A DNA stretch of 64,000 bases from Stappia sp. TSB10P1A. GTDB lineage: Bacteria; Pseudomonadota; Alphaproteobacteria; Rhizobiales; Stappiaceae. How positions within the stretch are numbered: the stretch's first letter is position 1; every line of letters begins with the position of its first letter. The notes beneath the pieces are model-generated. The model had not been told where the DNA came from and made no database searches. It saw only the letters and a list, made by a program, of their open reading frames with translations. The position numbers were made by a program, and so were the translations under genes. The stretch lies in assembly GCF_900185725.1 (NCBI RefSeq), contig NZ_FYAU01000036.1, positions 248,001-312,000 on the forward strand. The letters run 5' to 3'. This document shows positions 27,406-35,761 of the stretch, one piece after another.

Positions 27406-29307
27406 TCAGCCGGGGCCGAGGAAATAGGTGCCGATATGCCCCATCGCCCGGCGCAGCATGCCGGGCTGCGCGCCGTCGCTGCCGCCCGTCAGCGGATTGG
27501 GCAGCGTGCCGGCATATTCGAACCCCTTGTCGGGGTCGTTGGGGTCGAGAAGCTGCTGGTTGTCGCGCAGTTGCAGCCGGTTGATGCAGTTGCGTGGGAA
27601 CTCCGGCACGAAGACATCGTGGCGGGCGAACTTCTCGGCATAGTGCGGTTGCGCCGCCTGATAGGCGCGCACGCAGTCGCCGACCAGCGCCCAGAACCTT
27701 GCCTCGGGCAGCACCTGCCGTTCGTCGAGGATCGCCGCCAGATGGCGGAAATAGCAGTCGAAGACATCGGTGAAGATGCCGTCGAGCCGCACCGCGTCGT
27801 CCAGCACCACGCAGTTGCGCCGCACCACCGGCGGCAGCGTCGCGCCGCTGTTGAGGATGCGCATTTCCTCCGCCAGGTCCTTCATGACGATGCGCGTCGG
27901 CGCGTCGTTCTCCAGAATGAGGATGACGTTCTCGCCATGCGGCATGAAGATGATGTCGTAGGCGTAGTAGCAGTGCAGCACCGGCGCCAGATACGCCTTG
28001 AGATAGCGGCGGATCCACTCCTCCGCCCCCAGCCGCGAGCGCTCGATCAGGCTCGCCGTCAGCGCGTCTCCCTGCGGGTCGAGATGCAGGAGCGCTGCCA
28101 TCGTCATCAGCCGTTCGCCGGGGCGGATCAGGTTGACCGGGCTTTCCCGCCACAGGGCGGCGAGCACGTGCTTGTAAGGAGAATCCGCCGCCAGCCCTTC
28201 CTCGTAATAGGGGTTGCGGTAGCTGATCGTCGCCTGTTCGCAGATCAGGCAGAAGCCGTTGTCCTGCAGGTAGCGGTCGCGCGCCAGTAGGTTGCGCAGC
28301 CACTCGTTGATCTCCGGCGTCGTCTGCATGTCCTCCGGCGACAGGCCGCGCTGCAGCATGAAGCCCATGTTGAGGATCGACAGCGCCATCTTGACGTAGC
28401 GCTTCGACGGCGCCGAGGCATTGAAGAAGGTGCGGATCGACTGCTGCGGCTGGTAGAGGTCGCGCGACAGGCCGAGATAGACGATGTTGCGCCGGGCGAT
28501 CTCCGGGGCAAAGCTCATCGAGATGCGGTTGAACCACTGCCAGGGATGCACCGGCATGAAATAATAGCGCTCGGGGTCGAGCCCCTCGCCGGCAAGCTGC
28601 GCCCGGTAGTCGGCGACCGTTTCCGCCCCCAGTTCCTCGCTCATCAAGCGGTCGTGGTCGATGCCGGCCATCGCGGTGAAGCGGGCATGCTCGCGGGAGA
28701 CCGCGATCCAGACGATGGAGAGCGGACCGGCCGCCTCCGGCGCATAGAGCGGATAGTCGGCCGTGTCGAAGCCGAGCCGGCCATTGTTGGCGACGAAGGA
28801 GGGATGGCCCTCGGTCATGCCGGTCTCGATGGTCTGGAAATCGGCGCCGGCAAGATCGGAGGCGCGGTGCGGCCTGGTCGCCGCCTTGTAGGCGCTGCCA
28901 TAGAGAATGCTGCTGATCTCGTCGAGATAGACCGGCATCATCGCATCGCGAATGCCGAGCTCCTTTTTGAACTCGATGATAAACTTCAGCGCGTCGAGCG
29001 GCGCCGGCTTGCCCCTCACCCGCTTCTCGATCGAGTGCGCATCCACCTGCCAGTGGTCGAGCCGCATCCGCCTTGCGCGGAAGGTGTACTCGATGCCGAG
29101 CCCCGGCTGCTCCAGCACGTAGCGGCTGGCCGGGCCGGCGCCCGCCGGCTCAATCTCCCGGGGGCCAAGCAGCAGTTCGTGGGCGAACTCGGAGATCGCC
29201 TTGCGCACCAGCAGCCGGTTGGCCCACAGCCAGCGGTCGCTTTCCAGATGCGCCACCGCCCGCTCGTGCGGCGGCATGGTCTGCAACGCGGCGGTCATCG
29301 CGTCCAT
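27406..29307 (-). CDS. IucA/IucC-family (NIS) siderophore synthetase
   Basis: A 633-residue NRPS-independent siderophore synthetase. It has EGHPSFVANNGRLGF (166-180), HPWQW (254-258), QQSIRTFF (288-295), KRYVKMALS (302-310) and the C-terminal HGEN segment. It should use ATP to join a carboxylate, through an acyl-adenylate, to an amine or hydroxylamine. The VANNGR style resembles the type that self-condenses N-hydroxy-N-acyl diamines (DesD, DfoC, AlcC) more than citrate-using IucA. This class call is from memory of the motifs. It is 12 bases after the N-hydroxylase gene, a standard pairing for hydroxamate siderophores. No receptor or uptake system follows. Confidence 0.88.
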   Translation of the reverse strand: MDAMTAALQTMPPHERAVAHLESDRWLWANRLLVRKAISEFAHELLLGPREIEPAGAGPASRYVLEQPGLGIEYTFRARRMRLDHWQVDAHSIEKRVRGKPAPLDALKFIIEFKKELGIRDAMMPVYLDEISSILYGSAYKAATRPHRASDLAGADFQTIETGMTEGHPSFVANNGRLGFDTADYPLYAPEAAGPLSIVWIAVSREHARFTAMAGIDHDRLMSEELGAETVADYRAQLAGEGLDPERYYFMPVHPWQWFNRISMSFAPEIARRNIVYLGLSRDLYQPQQSIRTFFNASAPSKRYVKMALSILNMGFMLQRGLSPEDMQTTPEINEWLRNLLARDRYLQDNGFCLICEQATISYRNPYYEEGLAADSPYKHVLAALWRESPVNLIRPGERLMTMAALLHLDPQGDALTASLIERSRLGAEEWIRRYLKAYLAPVLHCYYAYDIIFMPHGENVILILENDAPTRIVMKDLAEEMRILNSGATLPPVVRRNCVVLDDAVRLDGIFTDVFDCYFRHLAAILDERQVLPEARFWALVGDCVRAYQAAQPHYAEKFARHDVFVPEFPRNCINRLQLRDNQQLLDPNDPDKGFEYAGTLPNPLTGGSDGAQPGMLRRAMGHIGTYFLGPG

Positions 29308-29319
29308 CGTCCGGCCCCG

Positions 29320-30681
29320 TCAACCGCCGGCCGAGGCGGCGGCGGTGACCCCGTCCGCCGGCGCGGCGAAGCGCTGGAAGGCAAGGCTGCGCTCGATCGG
29401 ATAATAGTCCTTGCCCAGCACCTCGCGGATGATGATCGAGTTGCGGTAGCAGGACTGGCCGAGATCCGGCGGCAGGTAGCTGTCGGCATGGATCTCCGCG
29501 TTCTGGACGAAGATCTCGCCGCCCTCCTTGTCGATGCTGCAATTGCGCGCCACCGCAAAGCGGCCCTCGCCGCACCAGTTGATGCGCTCCGAGATCGGCG
29601 CCAGATAGTCCGGCACGCGGAAGCGGTAGCCGGTGCCGAGGATCAGCGCCTCGGTCTCCAGCTCGAAGGTCCGGTCCTCCTCGACCTGGCGGAAGGTGAC
29701 GCGGAAGCTGTCGCTCGCCGCGTCATGGGCGCAGGCCTCGACCTGCGAGTTGGAGATCAGCATCATGTCGACCTCGCCGCCGAGCAGCTTGCGATAGCGC
29801 AGGTCGTAGATGTCGTTGATCAGGGACGGATTGACGCCCTTGAAGATCGCCTGCATCGCCCGCACCAGCTCCTCGCGCTTCCCGCGCGAGAGCGAGAAGA
29901 AATAATCGGCATAGTCCGGCGTCGTCATCTGCAGGGTGAACTTGGTGAGTTCGCGCGGCACCAGGCGCGTCGAGCGCGTCACCCAGTTGAGCCGGTAGCC
30001 GTAGCGGTCGATGTCGCCGAGCAGGTCGTGATAGACCTCGGCCGCGCTCTGGCCCGAGCCGACCACGGTGATCGACCGCTTCTGCCGCACCGCCTCGCGG
30101 TTGCGCATATAGTCGGCGCTGTGCAGCAGCTTGTCGCGCAGCGGCTCGCAAGGGGCGGGATAGGCCGGCGACATGCCGGAGCCGAGCACGATGCGGCGGG
30201 CGCGCAGCACCTTGCGCTGGCCCATCCTGGTGTTGAGGCAGGTCACCCGGTAGTGGCCGGCCGCTTCGTCATACTCGACCGCCTCCACCTCGCGGTTGAA
30301 CACCACGTTGTCGAGACGGCTCGCCGCCCAGCGGTAGTATGTGTTGAACTCGTTGCGCAGCAGGAAGAAGTTTTCCGTGTCCAGCAGGAACGCATAGAAG
30401 GCGTAGATCCGGCCGGTCTGCTTCAGGTAGTTGAGGAAGCTGAACGCGCTGGTCGGATCGGCCATCGTCACGAGATCGCACAGGAACGGCGTCTGCAGCG
30501 TCGCCGTTTCCAGCAGGGTTCCCTCGTGCCAGTTGAACTGGTCCTTCGCCTCCAGGAACAGGCAGTCGAGATCGCGGATTGGCTGGGTCAGGCAGGCAAG
30601 CCCGAGGTTGAACGGACCGATGCCGATGCCGATGATGTCGAAGACCTGGCCTTCGGCGCTTTGCACGGATTGCGACGTCAT
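29320..30681 (-). CDS. Lysine/ornithine/diamine N-monooxygenase (siderophore type)
   Basis: A 453-residue flavin N-hydroxylase. ATG 30681 has a clear AAGGAG 6-7 bases upstream. GIGIGPFNLGLA (about residues 18-29) binds FAD, VVGSGQSAAEVY binds NADPH, and the substrate region includes LQTPFLCDLVT and DPTSAFSFLNYL, as in IucD, PvdA, AlcA and DesB. It hydroxylates a terminal amine with NADPH and oxygen, giving the hydroxylamine for a hydroxamate. The substrate (lysine, ornithine, putrescine or cadaverine) cannot be chosen. No decarboxylase or N-acyltransferase gene is nearby. Confidence 0.9.
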   Translation of the reverse strand: MTSQSVQSAEGQVFDIIGIGIGPFNLGLACLTQPIRDLDCLFLEAKDQFNWHEGTLLETATLQTPFLCDLVTMADPTSAFSFLNYLKQTGRIYAFYAFLLDTENFFLLRNEFNTYYRWAASRLDNVVFNREVEAVEYDEAAGHYRVTCLNTRMGQRKVLRARRIVLGSGMSPAYPAPCEPLRDKLLHSADYMRNREAVRQKRSITVVGSGQSAAEVYHDLLGDIDRYGYRLNWVTRSTRLVPRELTKFTLQMTTPDYADYFFSLSRGKREELVRAMQAIFKGVNPSLINDIYDLRYRKLLGGEVDMMLISNSQVEACAHDAASDSFRVTFRQVEEDRTFELETEALILGTGYRFRVPDYLAPISERINWCGEGRFAVARNCSIDKEGGEIFVQNAEIHADSYLPPDLGQSCYRNSIIIREVLGKDYYPIERSLAFQRFAAPADGVTAAASAGG

Positions 30682-30766
30682 TGAAACTCCTTCCGGCGAC
30701 GCCAACCGGGACGCGGACGGCATCCGCGGCGGACGAAAAGACCTTAGCGACCCGGCAAAAGCAGTT

Positions 30767-30782
30767 GAAATATATTATATTC
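30767..30782. promoter_or_regulatory. AT-rich element upstream of the N-hydroxylase gene
   Basis: GAAATATATTATATTC, an imperfect inverted repeat in GC-rich DNA, lies ~85 bases before the ATG at 30681. It resembles AT-rich palindromes at 15988, 17253 and 24523 and may be a promoter or a shared operator. Confidence 0.3.
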
Positions 30783-30955
30783 GGCCCATTGGGTGGCTTG
30801 GCGACTGATTGCCCCCGAACCTCGGCCCGCCTTGTCTGAGACGCTTTCCAGCGCGCCGGATGGCGTGATTTGCGAGAACCGGAGCGCAGCGTACGTTCGG
30901 GTACGTGAACCGGAAGCGCAGAAAATCGCGCCAGGCGGCCGCTGGAGGGCGTCTC

Positions 30956-31699
30956 TCAATACGAAGACGGCCGGCCGCCGGAAAAGTCATGCGCCTCATG
31001 CCCCTCGATGGCGGGGCTGAAGATGCTGAGGCAGATCGCGGCATCGCGCACCACCATGCGGTGGGCGTCGTTGCGGTTCATGATGAAGGCGGTTGCCCGC
31101 GCGCCGTTGGTGTCGATCGGGTGGCTGCCGCTCTCCCAGACATATTCGCCGGTGCCCGAGACATAGTAGCAGCTCTCGAAATGGTGGCGGTATTGCAGCG
31201 GCGAGTCCGTATTGGCATTGCCGAGCGTCTGGCACAGGGCGAAGCCGAAGCCGTCGGCCTTGACCAGGAGCCGCCGGCTCTGGCCATTGCCCCAGAAGAC
31301 GTCGCGCTCGGTGCCGATGAACTCGTCGACATGGCGCACCAGGGCCTCCGCGCGGATCGCCTCCTGCGGCCCCTCGCCGCCGAAGACGGTACAGATGCGC
31401 ATCTCGGTCTCGGCGACGAAGCTCACCTCGACCTCGGCGCGCGCGGCGACCAGCGTGCCGGGCGACACCCTTTCGCTGCGGCCGCCGACGGTCACCGTGC
31501 CGCTGCCGGCGAGGCAGAAATGCGCCTGTGCGGGAAACTCGCCGGCGGCATCGCGCGCCACCGTGTCGGCGGCGCCGGCGGCCAGCGTCGTGTCGTAGAC
31601 CGCATGGCCGACCTGGTCGGTGCGCGCCACCACCTCGCGGGACACGGCATAGCGGAAAACCGGCGCATCGCCGGCGGCCTTGTAGGTACGGACGATCAC
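30956..31699 (-). CDS. Double-cupin protein related to ectoine synthase
   Basis: A 247-residue protein. GTG 31699 is preceded by GGGAGGG and gives an EctC-like VIVRTY start; the longer frame to 31882 has no support. Residues 1-115 form one cupin (PAQAHFCLAGSGTVTVGG). Residues 125-247 strongly resemble ectoine synthase: YRHHFESCYYVSGTGEYVW, then DAH, then FSPAIEGHEAH. Of the iron ligands reported for EctC, Glu175 and His213 match, but the Tyr position is Phe205. It may be a cyclodehydratase acting on an N-acyl diamine, or a non-ectoine variant. No ectA, ectB or ectD is present. It lies 274 bases upstream of the N-hydroxylase on the same strand. Confidence 0.75.
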   Translation of the reverse strand: MIVRTYKAAGDAPVFRYAVSREVVARTDQVGHAVYDTTLAAGAADTVARDAAGEFPAQAHFCLAGSGTVTVGGRSERVSPGTLVAARAEVEVSFVAETEMRICTVFGGEGPQEAIRAEALVRHVDEFIGTERDVFWGNGQSRRLLVKADGFGFALCQTLGNANTDSPLQYRHHFESCYYVSGTGEYVWESGSHPIDTNGARATAFIMNRNDAHRMVVRDAAICLSIFSPAIEGHEAHDFSGGRPSSY

Positions 31700-32000
31700 G
31701 TTGGAGCCCTCCCGAAGCCCTCCGGCCGCCCCTTTACCGGAGCGCGCCGGATCTGTTAGGCAACGGTATCGCGCTCGCCGCAAAAGGTATAAATCTAGTT
31801 TCGTCTTAGTCTTGTCTTGGAATCCTATCGGATACCGCTCATCCCCAAGGACAAGGTGAAATAATTCGCAAAACATCTTCAAGGCGGCGGCCCGCGATAT
31901 CGAAGAGGCACCACCGTCGCCCCATCCTCGGCTGTCACCCGGCCGCCGTCATGCCGCCGCCGTCGCCCCTTCCGCCGCCGTCATGCCGCCGCCATCGCCC

Positions 32001-32095
32001 CATCCACAGGCCGTCACCCCGGCCGCGCGCAGCGCAGAGCCGGGGCCTATTGGCTCCCAGAGCGGCGGCGGCGACGCGCCCGCGCGAACCCAACA
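32001..32095. repeat. Dispersed repeat A, copy 1
   Basis: About 95 bases beginning CATCCACAGGCCGTCACC. It is nearly identical to copy 2 at 32519 and diverged at 47527. Confidence 0.85.
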
Positions 32096-32212
32096 CACGG
32101 AGTGTCGTCGCCGCGCTCCTCCCTCTCCCCGCGTCATCCCGCGCTCCTCCCCCTCCGGCGTCATCCCGCGCACCGCCCTTCCCCGCGTCATCCCGCGCTC
32201 CTCCCTCTCCCC

Positions 32213-32451
32213 GCGTCATCCCGCACGAAGCGAAGCGGAGATGCGGGATCGGAGAGCCGAGGGCCTATGGGGCGCGCTCCCGAACGAACCCGCAACCGCC
32301 GTGGCTCCCCGGTCCCGGATCTCGCGATGCTCGTCCGGGAAAACGCAAGGAGAGGCCTCCCGCCCCACGCCGACTGAGGGTGCCAATGGGTCCCGGATCT
32401 TCGGCCTTCGGCCTCGTCCGGGACGACAGCCGAGAGGCAAGCACGGCCTCG
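32213..32451. repeat. Dispersed repeat B, copy 1
   Basis: About 240 bases starting with CGTCATCCCGC. An ATCCCGC/GCGGGAT stem comes early, and GGATCTTCGGCCTTCGGCC near the end. Related stretches occur at 47324-47475 and 47926-48141. Confidence 0.8.
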
Positions 32452-32518
32452 CCCCACCCACCGCCGTCATGCCGCCGTCATCGCCCCTTCCGCCGCCGTC
32501 CTCCCGCCGCCCTCGCCC

Positions 32519-32613
32519 CATCCACAGGCCGTCACCCCGGCCGCGCGCAGCGCAGAGCCGGGGCCTATTCGTTCCCAGAGCGGCGGCGGCGACGCACCCG
32601 CGCGAACCCCATA
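32519..32613. repeat. Dispersed repeat A, copy 2
   Basis: Differs from the copy at 32001 at only a few bases, for example TATTCGTTCCC for TATTGGCTCCC. Confidence 0.85.
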
Positions 32614-32718
32614 CAAAGAATGCCCTCCCGCGCCCTCCCCCTCCCGCGCCCTCCCGAGAAACCGGCGCGCAAGGGCGGGGTGAGCGGCGGCGCCATCCCC
32701 GCCGCGGGGCGCTCGCCT

Positions 32719-32838
32719 CTAGCGCAGCGCGAAGGCGAGGATGCCGACGGCGAGCACCGCGTTGAGCGCCCAGAACAGGGCGAGCCGGCGCAGGCGGGCG
32801 GTGCGCGGACGTGATATCGAGGCGCGCGGCTCAGTCAT
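32719..32838 (-). CDS. Small membrane protein, 39 residues
   Basis: ATG 32838 overlaps the 3' end of the ferric-reductase-like gene by 8 bases (its TGA is at 32831-32833) and the frame ends at TAG. The protein begins MTEPRASISRPRTARL, then has a single predicted membrane helix (LALFWALNAVLAVGILAFAL) and ends in Arg. A basic N-terminus followed by one helix fits a single-pass inner-membrane protein. Coupled translation suggests a small partner or stabiliser of the reductase. I do not recognise a family. A chance frame cannot be excluded, but overlap and hydrophobicity support it. Confidence 0.5.
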   Translation of the reverse strand: MTEPRASISRPRTARLRRLALFWALNAVLAVGILAFALR

Positions 32839-34150
32839 GCTGGAACCTTTCGCTGATGATCCGCCGAGGTGCGACACCGAGGCCGAGCAGCGCCGCCTCC
32901 ACCGTCTCCATCATCGCCGGAGGGCCGCACAGCACATAGAGCCAGTCGCGGTGGCGGGGCTCGGCGAAGAGGCGGGCGATCAGCGCCGCGTCGACCATGC
33001 CGCGCTCGCCCTGCCAGTCGTCCGGCGGTTCGGAGAGCACCTGCACCACCTGCGTGCGATGCTGCCGGCGCAGGCGGGCGAGATCCTCCGTGCAGGCGAT
33101 TTGGCCGGCATGGCGGTTGCCATAGACCAGCACCGTCGGGCGCGGGTCGGCGTCGAGTTCCAACTGCCGCAGCAGCCCCAGCATCGGCGCGATGCCGACG
33201 CCGCCGGCGATGCAGGCAATGCCCGTGCCACCGCGCCCCTCCAGCACCAGGTTGCCGTGCGGCCCGTCGACATAGGCCGTGGTGCCGAGCGGGATGCCGC
33301 TGAGCGTTGCGGTGAAGTCGCCGAGTTCCTTGATGACGAAGCGCAGATCCCGCCCCTCGCCCGGCGCCGAGGCGATGGAGAACGGGTTCTCGCGCAGCGA
33401 GACGGCCGGCGCGCCGATGCGGATCCAGGCGAACTGGCCGGCGCGATAGGCGATGCCGTCATGTCCGCTCGGGCTCAGCACCACCTCCCAGGTGCGCTCG
33501 GCGAGCTTGCGCAGGCCCGTCACCCGCCACGGCCGGCGCAGCGCCAGCAGCGGCTTCACCACATAGACATGCAGCAGCGACAGCGCCGCGATCGCGGTCA
33601 GCACCGCCCACAGGCCGGAGAGCAGCGGGTCGGCGCTGTAGCGGCCGGCGTGGCGGGCATGGATCAGCACCAGCAGCGCGATGACCAGCGCGCCGAGACC
33701 ATGGGCGAGCCGCCAGGTCTCGTAGCGCCAGCCGATGCGGTCGCGGGCGATCGACAGCAGGACGAAGGCGGGCAGCAGCACGAAGGCCAGCACCCCGGTC
33801 ACCAGCCCTTCGGCGGCGAAGGTCAGCGTCAACTGGCGGGTGGGGTCGAAGGGCAGCGGCCGGGCGAAGGGCAGCGTGTAGAGGAAGGGATGCAGCAGCG
33901 CCAGCGCCAGCGCGGTGCGGGCGAAAAGCTGGTGAAAGCGCATGGTGACGTCGAGCCCGACGCGCCCGGAAATGCTGCGGAAGCGGCCCGACAGCACGAA
34001 TTCGACCAGGAGGATGGCGAAGGCGACCATCGCCATGGCGCTGGCGATCTCGTCCATCACCGGGCGCGGCGGCCGCCCGCTGGCGGCGGCCAGGGCCAGC
34101 GGCGCCAGCGCCAGCACCACATAGGTCAGGATCAGCACAAAGGCAGGCAT
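32831..34150 (-). CDS. Ferric-reductase-like membrane flavoprotein
   Basis: A 439-residue protein. The first ~215 residues hold about six membrane helices with paired His residues in two helices (MRFHQLF, LLHPFLY; RLAHGLG, LIHARHAG), the b-type haem arrangement of the ferric reductase/NOX domain. The rest is a ferredoxin-NADP-reductase-like unit: NPFSIASAP for FAD, GGVGIAPMLGLLR for NAD(P) and the terminal CGPPAMM. It passes electrons from NAD(P)H to an acceptor across the membrane, often Fe(III)-siderophore or oxygen. Its position next to siderophore genes makes ferric reduction attractive, but 1 kb of repeats separates them. ATG 34150 has GAGAGGGAG upstream. Confidence 0.85.
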   Translation of the reverse strand: MPAFVLILTYVVLALAPLALAAASGRPPRPVMDEIASAMAMVAFAILLVEFVLSGRFRSISGRVGLDVTMRFHQLFARTALALALLHPFLYTLPFARPLPFDPTRQLTLTFAAEGLVTGVLAFVLLPAFVLLSIARDRIGWRYETWRLAHGLGALVIALLVLIHARHAGRYSADPLLSGLWAVLTAIAALSLLHVYVVKPLLALRRPWRVTGLRKLAERTWEVVLSPSGHDGIAYRAGQFAWIRIGAPAVSLRENPFSIASAPGEGRDLRFVIKELGDFTATLSGIPLGTTAYVDGPHGNLVLEGRGGTGIACIAGGVGIAPMLGLLRQLELDADPRPTVLVYGNRHAGQIACTEDLARLRRQHRTQVVQVLSEPPDDWQGERGMVDAALIARLFAEPRHRDWLYVLCGPPAMMETVEAALLGLGVAPRRIISERFQHD

Positions 34151-34331
34151 CGCGGCTCCCTCTCCGACGTGTCGATGATAGAGGTCCGGCGCCGCCGGGC
34201 AATGCGCGAAAACCGCTATCGCCGGCATTTCGCCGTGAAACTTGAAATCCGCGCCAACACCTCGACACAATGCGGCGCAATCACTGCTGGCAACGCCGCC
34301 CGCCGGCGGATTCGTTCAGGAGATTTGACGC

Positions 34332-35699
34332 ATGCCGGTTTTCCGTTCCCTTGCCACGGCTGCGCTTGCGGTCGCGGTCGCTCTTGCCGCTCCGGCGGCC
34401 GCCGCCATGGAGATGCGGACGGAGCTGATCGAGATCCCGCGCGGCGAGCCCGGCACCCAGGTCTCCGGCATGGTCACCGGGGCGGAGTTCATCGAATACC
34501 TGCTGCCGGTGCTGGCCGGGCAGGAGGTCAGCATCGCCCTGTCCTCCTCCAGCCGCGCGCTGCACATGGGCATCGCCGAGCCGGGCGGCCGGCGCGAGGT
34601 CTTCGACGGCGCCCGCGAGGGCGCCAAGTTCGACGGCCGCGCCGAGCAGTCCGGCGACTACCGCATCCGCGTGCGGCTTGCCGTCGACGGCGTCGCCCGC
34701 AACGAGCGGGCGCGCTTCGTGCTCACCGTCGCCTCCGTCCGGCCGGGCGCGACCCGTCCGCAGCCGCAGCAGCCCGGACGAGAGCCCGGTCGGGAACCGG
34801 GCCGCGATCCGGGCCGCGAAACCGGCCGCAATCCGGGCGAGCCGGAGTTCTGGCAGGTCACCGGCGTCGGCGCCCGCGACACGCTCAACATCCGCAGCGG
34901 CCCCAACACCGGCAATCCGGTGGTCGCGCGCGTCGCCGAGGGCGAGGTGCTGCGCAATCTCGGCTGCTACGCGATCAGCGGCCAGCGCTGGTGCCAGGTC
35001 GAGCGGGTAAACGGGCGCGACGGCGGCTGGGCCTCGGCCACCTATCTGCGCGAGGCCAGCCTTCGCCCCGGCCGTCCCGGCGACGACCGTCCCGGCCGAC
35101 CGACCAGCCCGACCAGCCCGACCATCGTCATGGAAGACGGCGGCCCGGATTTCTGGCAGGTGACGGGCATCGGCGGGCGCGACTATCTCAACGTGCGCAG
35201 CGGTCCGGGCACCGGCCACCCGATCGTCGCGCGCCTGTCGGATGGCGATGTGCTGCGCAATCTCGGCTGCGGCCGGCTGGCGGGCGAGCGCTGGTGCCGC
35301 ATCGAGCGGCGGGGCGGCGGGGACACCGGCTGGGTCGTCGGCAGCTTCCTGCGCGAGGCGAGCGTGCGGCCGGCGCCGCCGATCGCCGACCGCCCGACGC
35401 GTCCCGATATCGGCGGTCCCGACATCGGCCGGCCGGGCCGGCCGGAGCGCCAGAGCTATTTCGAGGTGACCGGCCTCAGCGCCAACGGGCTGCTCAATGT
35501 GCGCGGCGGTCCCGGCACCCAGTTCCCGGTGCTCGGCCGCGTCGCCAATGGCGACGTGCTGATCGACCGGGGTTGCCGCGCCGTCGGCGGCCAGACCTGG
35601 TGCCGGATCGAGCTGATGAACGGCGAGGACAGCGGCTGGGTCTCGGCCACCTATGTGCGCCAGACGCGGCTGCGGCAGGGGCGGAGCCGCTGGCGGTAA
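34332..35699 (+). CDS. Secreted protein with three bacterial SH3 domains
   Basis: A 455-residue protein with a signal peptide (residues 1-25, cut after PAAAA). An N-terminal beta domain (about 28-135) resembles inhibitor/g-type-lysozyme-associated PPC-like folds. A Pro/Gly/Arg linker with repeated GREPGRDPG follows (149-170). Then come three SH3b domains (about 172-241, 273-342, 375-445), each with an LN(V/I)R(S/G)GP motif, a conserved Cys pair (GC...WC) and a GW turn. SH3b domains bind cell wall or peptides. No catalytic domain is visible. It is divergent from the ferric-reductase gene and stands alone. Confidence 0.8.
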   Translation: MPVFRSLATAALAVAVALAAPAAAAMEMRTELIEIPRGEPGTQVSGMVTGAEFIEYLLPVLAGQEVSIALSSSSRALHMGIAEPGGRREVFDGAREGAKFDGRAEQSGDYRIRVRLAVDGVARNERARFVLTVASVRPGATRPQPQQPGREPGREPGRDPGRETGRNPGEPEFWQVTGVGARDTLNIRSGPNTGNPVVARVAEGEVLRNLGCYAISGQRWCQVERVNGRDGGWASATYLREASLRPGRPGDDRPGRPTSPTSPTIVMEDGGPDFWQVTGIGGRDYLNVRSGPGTGHPIVARLSDGDVLRNLGCGRLAGERWCRIERRGGGDTGWVVGSFLREASVRPAPPIADRPTRPDIGGPDIGRPGRPERQSYFEVTGLSANGLLNVRGGPGTQFPVLGRVANGDVLIDRGCRAVGGQTWCRIELMNGEDSGWVSATYVRQTRLRQGRSRWR

Positions 35700-35726
35700 A
35701 AAAAGGCTGGCGGATCACCGCCAGCC
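35697..35726 (-). terminator. Terminator of the phosphoglycolate-phosphatase-like gene
   Basis: On the minus strand GGCTGGCGG and CCGCCAGCC form a 9-bp stem followed by seven T. It overlaps the stop of the converging SH3 gene. Confidence 0.8.
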
Positions 35727-35761
35727 GGCACGGAATGAAAGACGACCTCGGCGCCCGGGCC

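Larger units (their letters stand above)
31700..32718. other. One-kilobase repeat-rich spacer without a supported gene
   Basis: Low-complexity, GC-rich sequence with many CGTCATCCCGC and CCGCCGTCATGCCGCC pieces. It holds two copies of one dispersed repeat and one copy of another. Open frames exist on both strands but encode only Pro/Arg/Ala-rich filler. It separates the siderophore-like arm from the ferric-reductase gene. Confidence 0.7.

Noticed and set aside
30956-31699. Functional ectoine synthesis
   Set aside because: No ectA, ectB or ectD nearby, a fused second cupin, and the Tyr ligand position is Phe.
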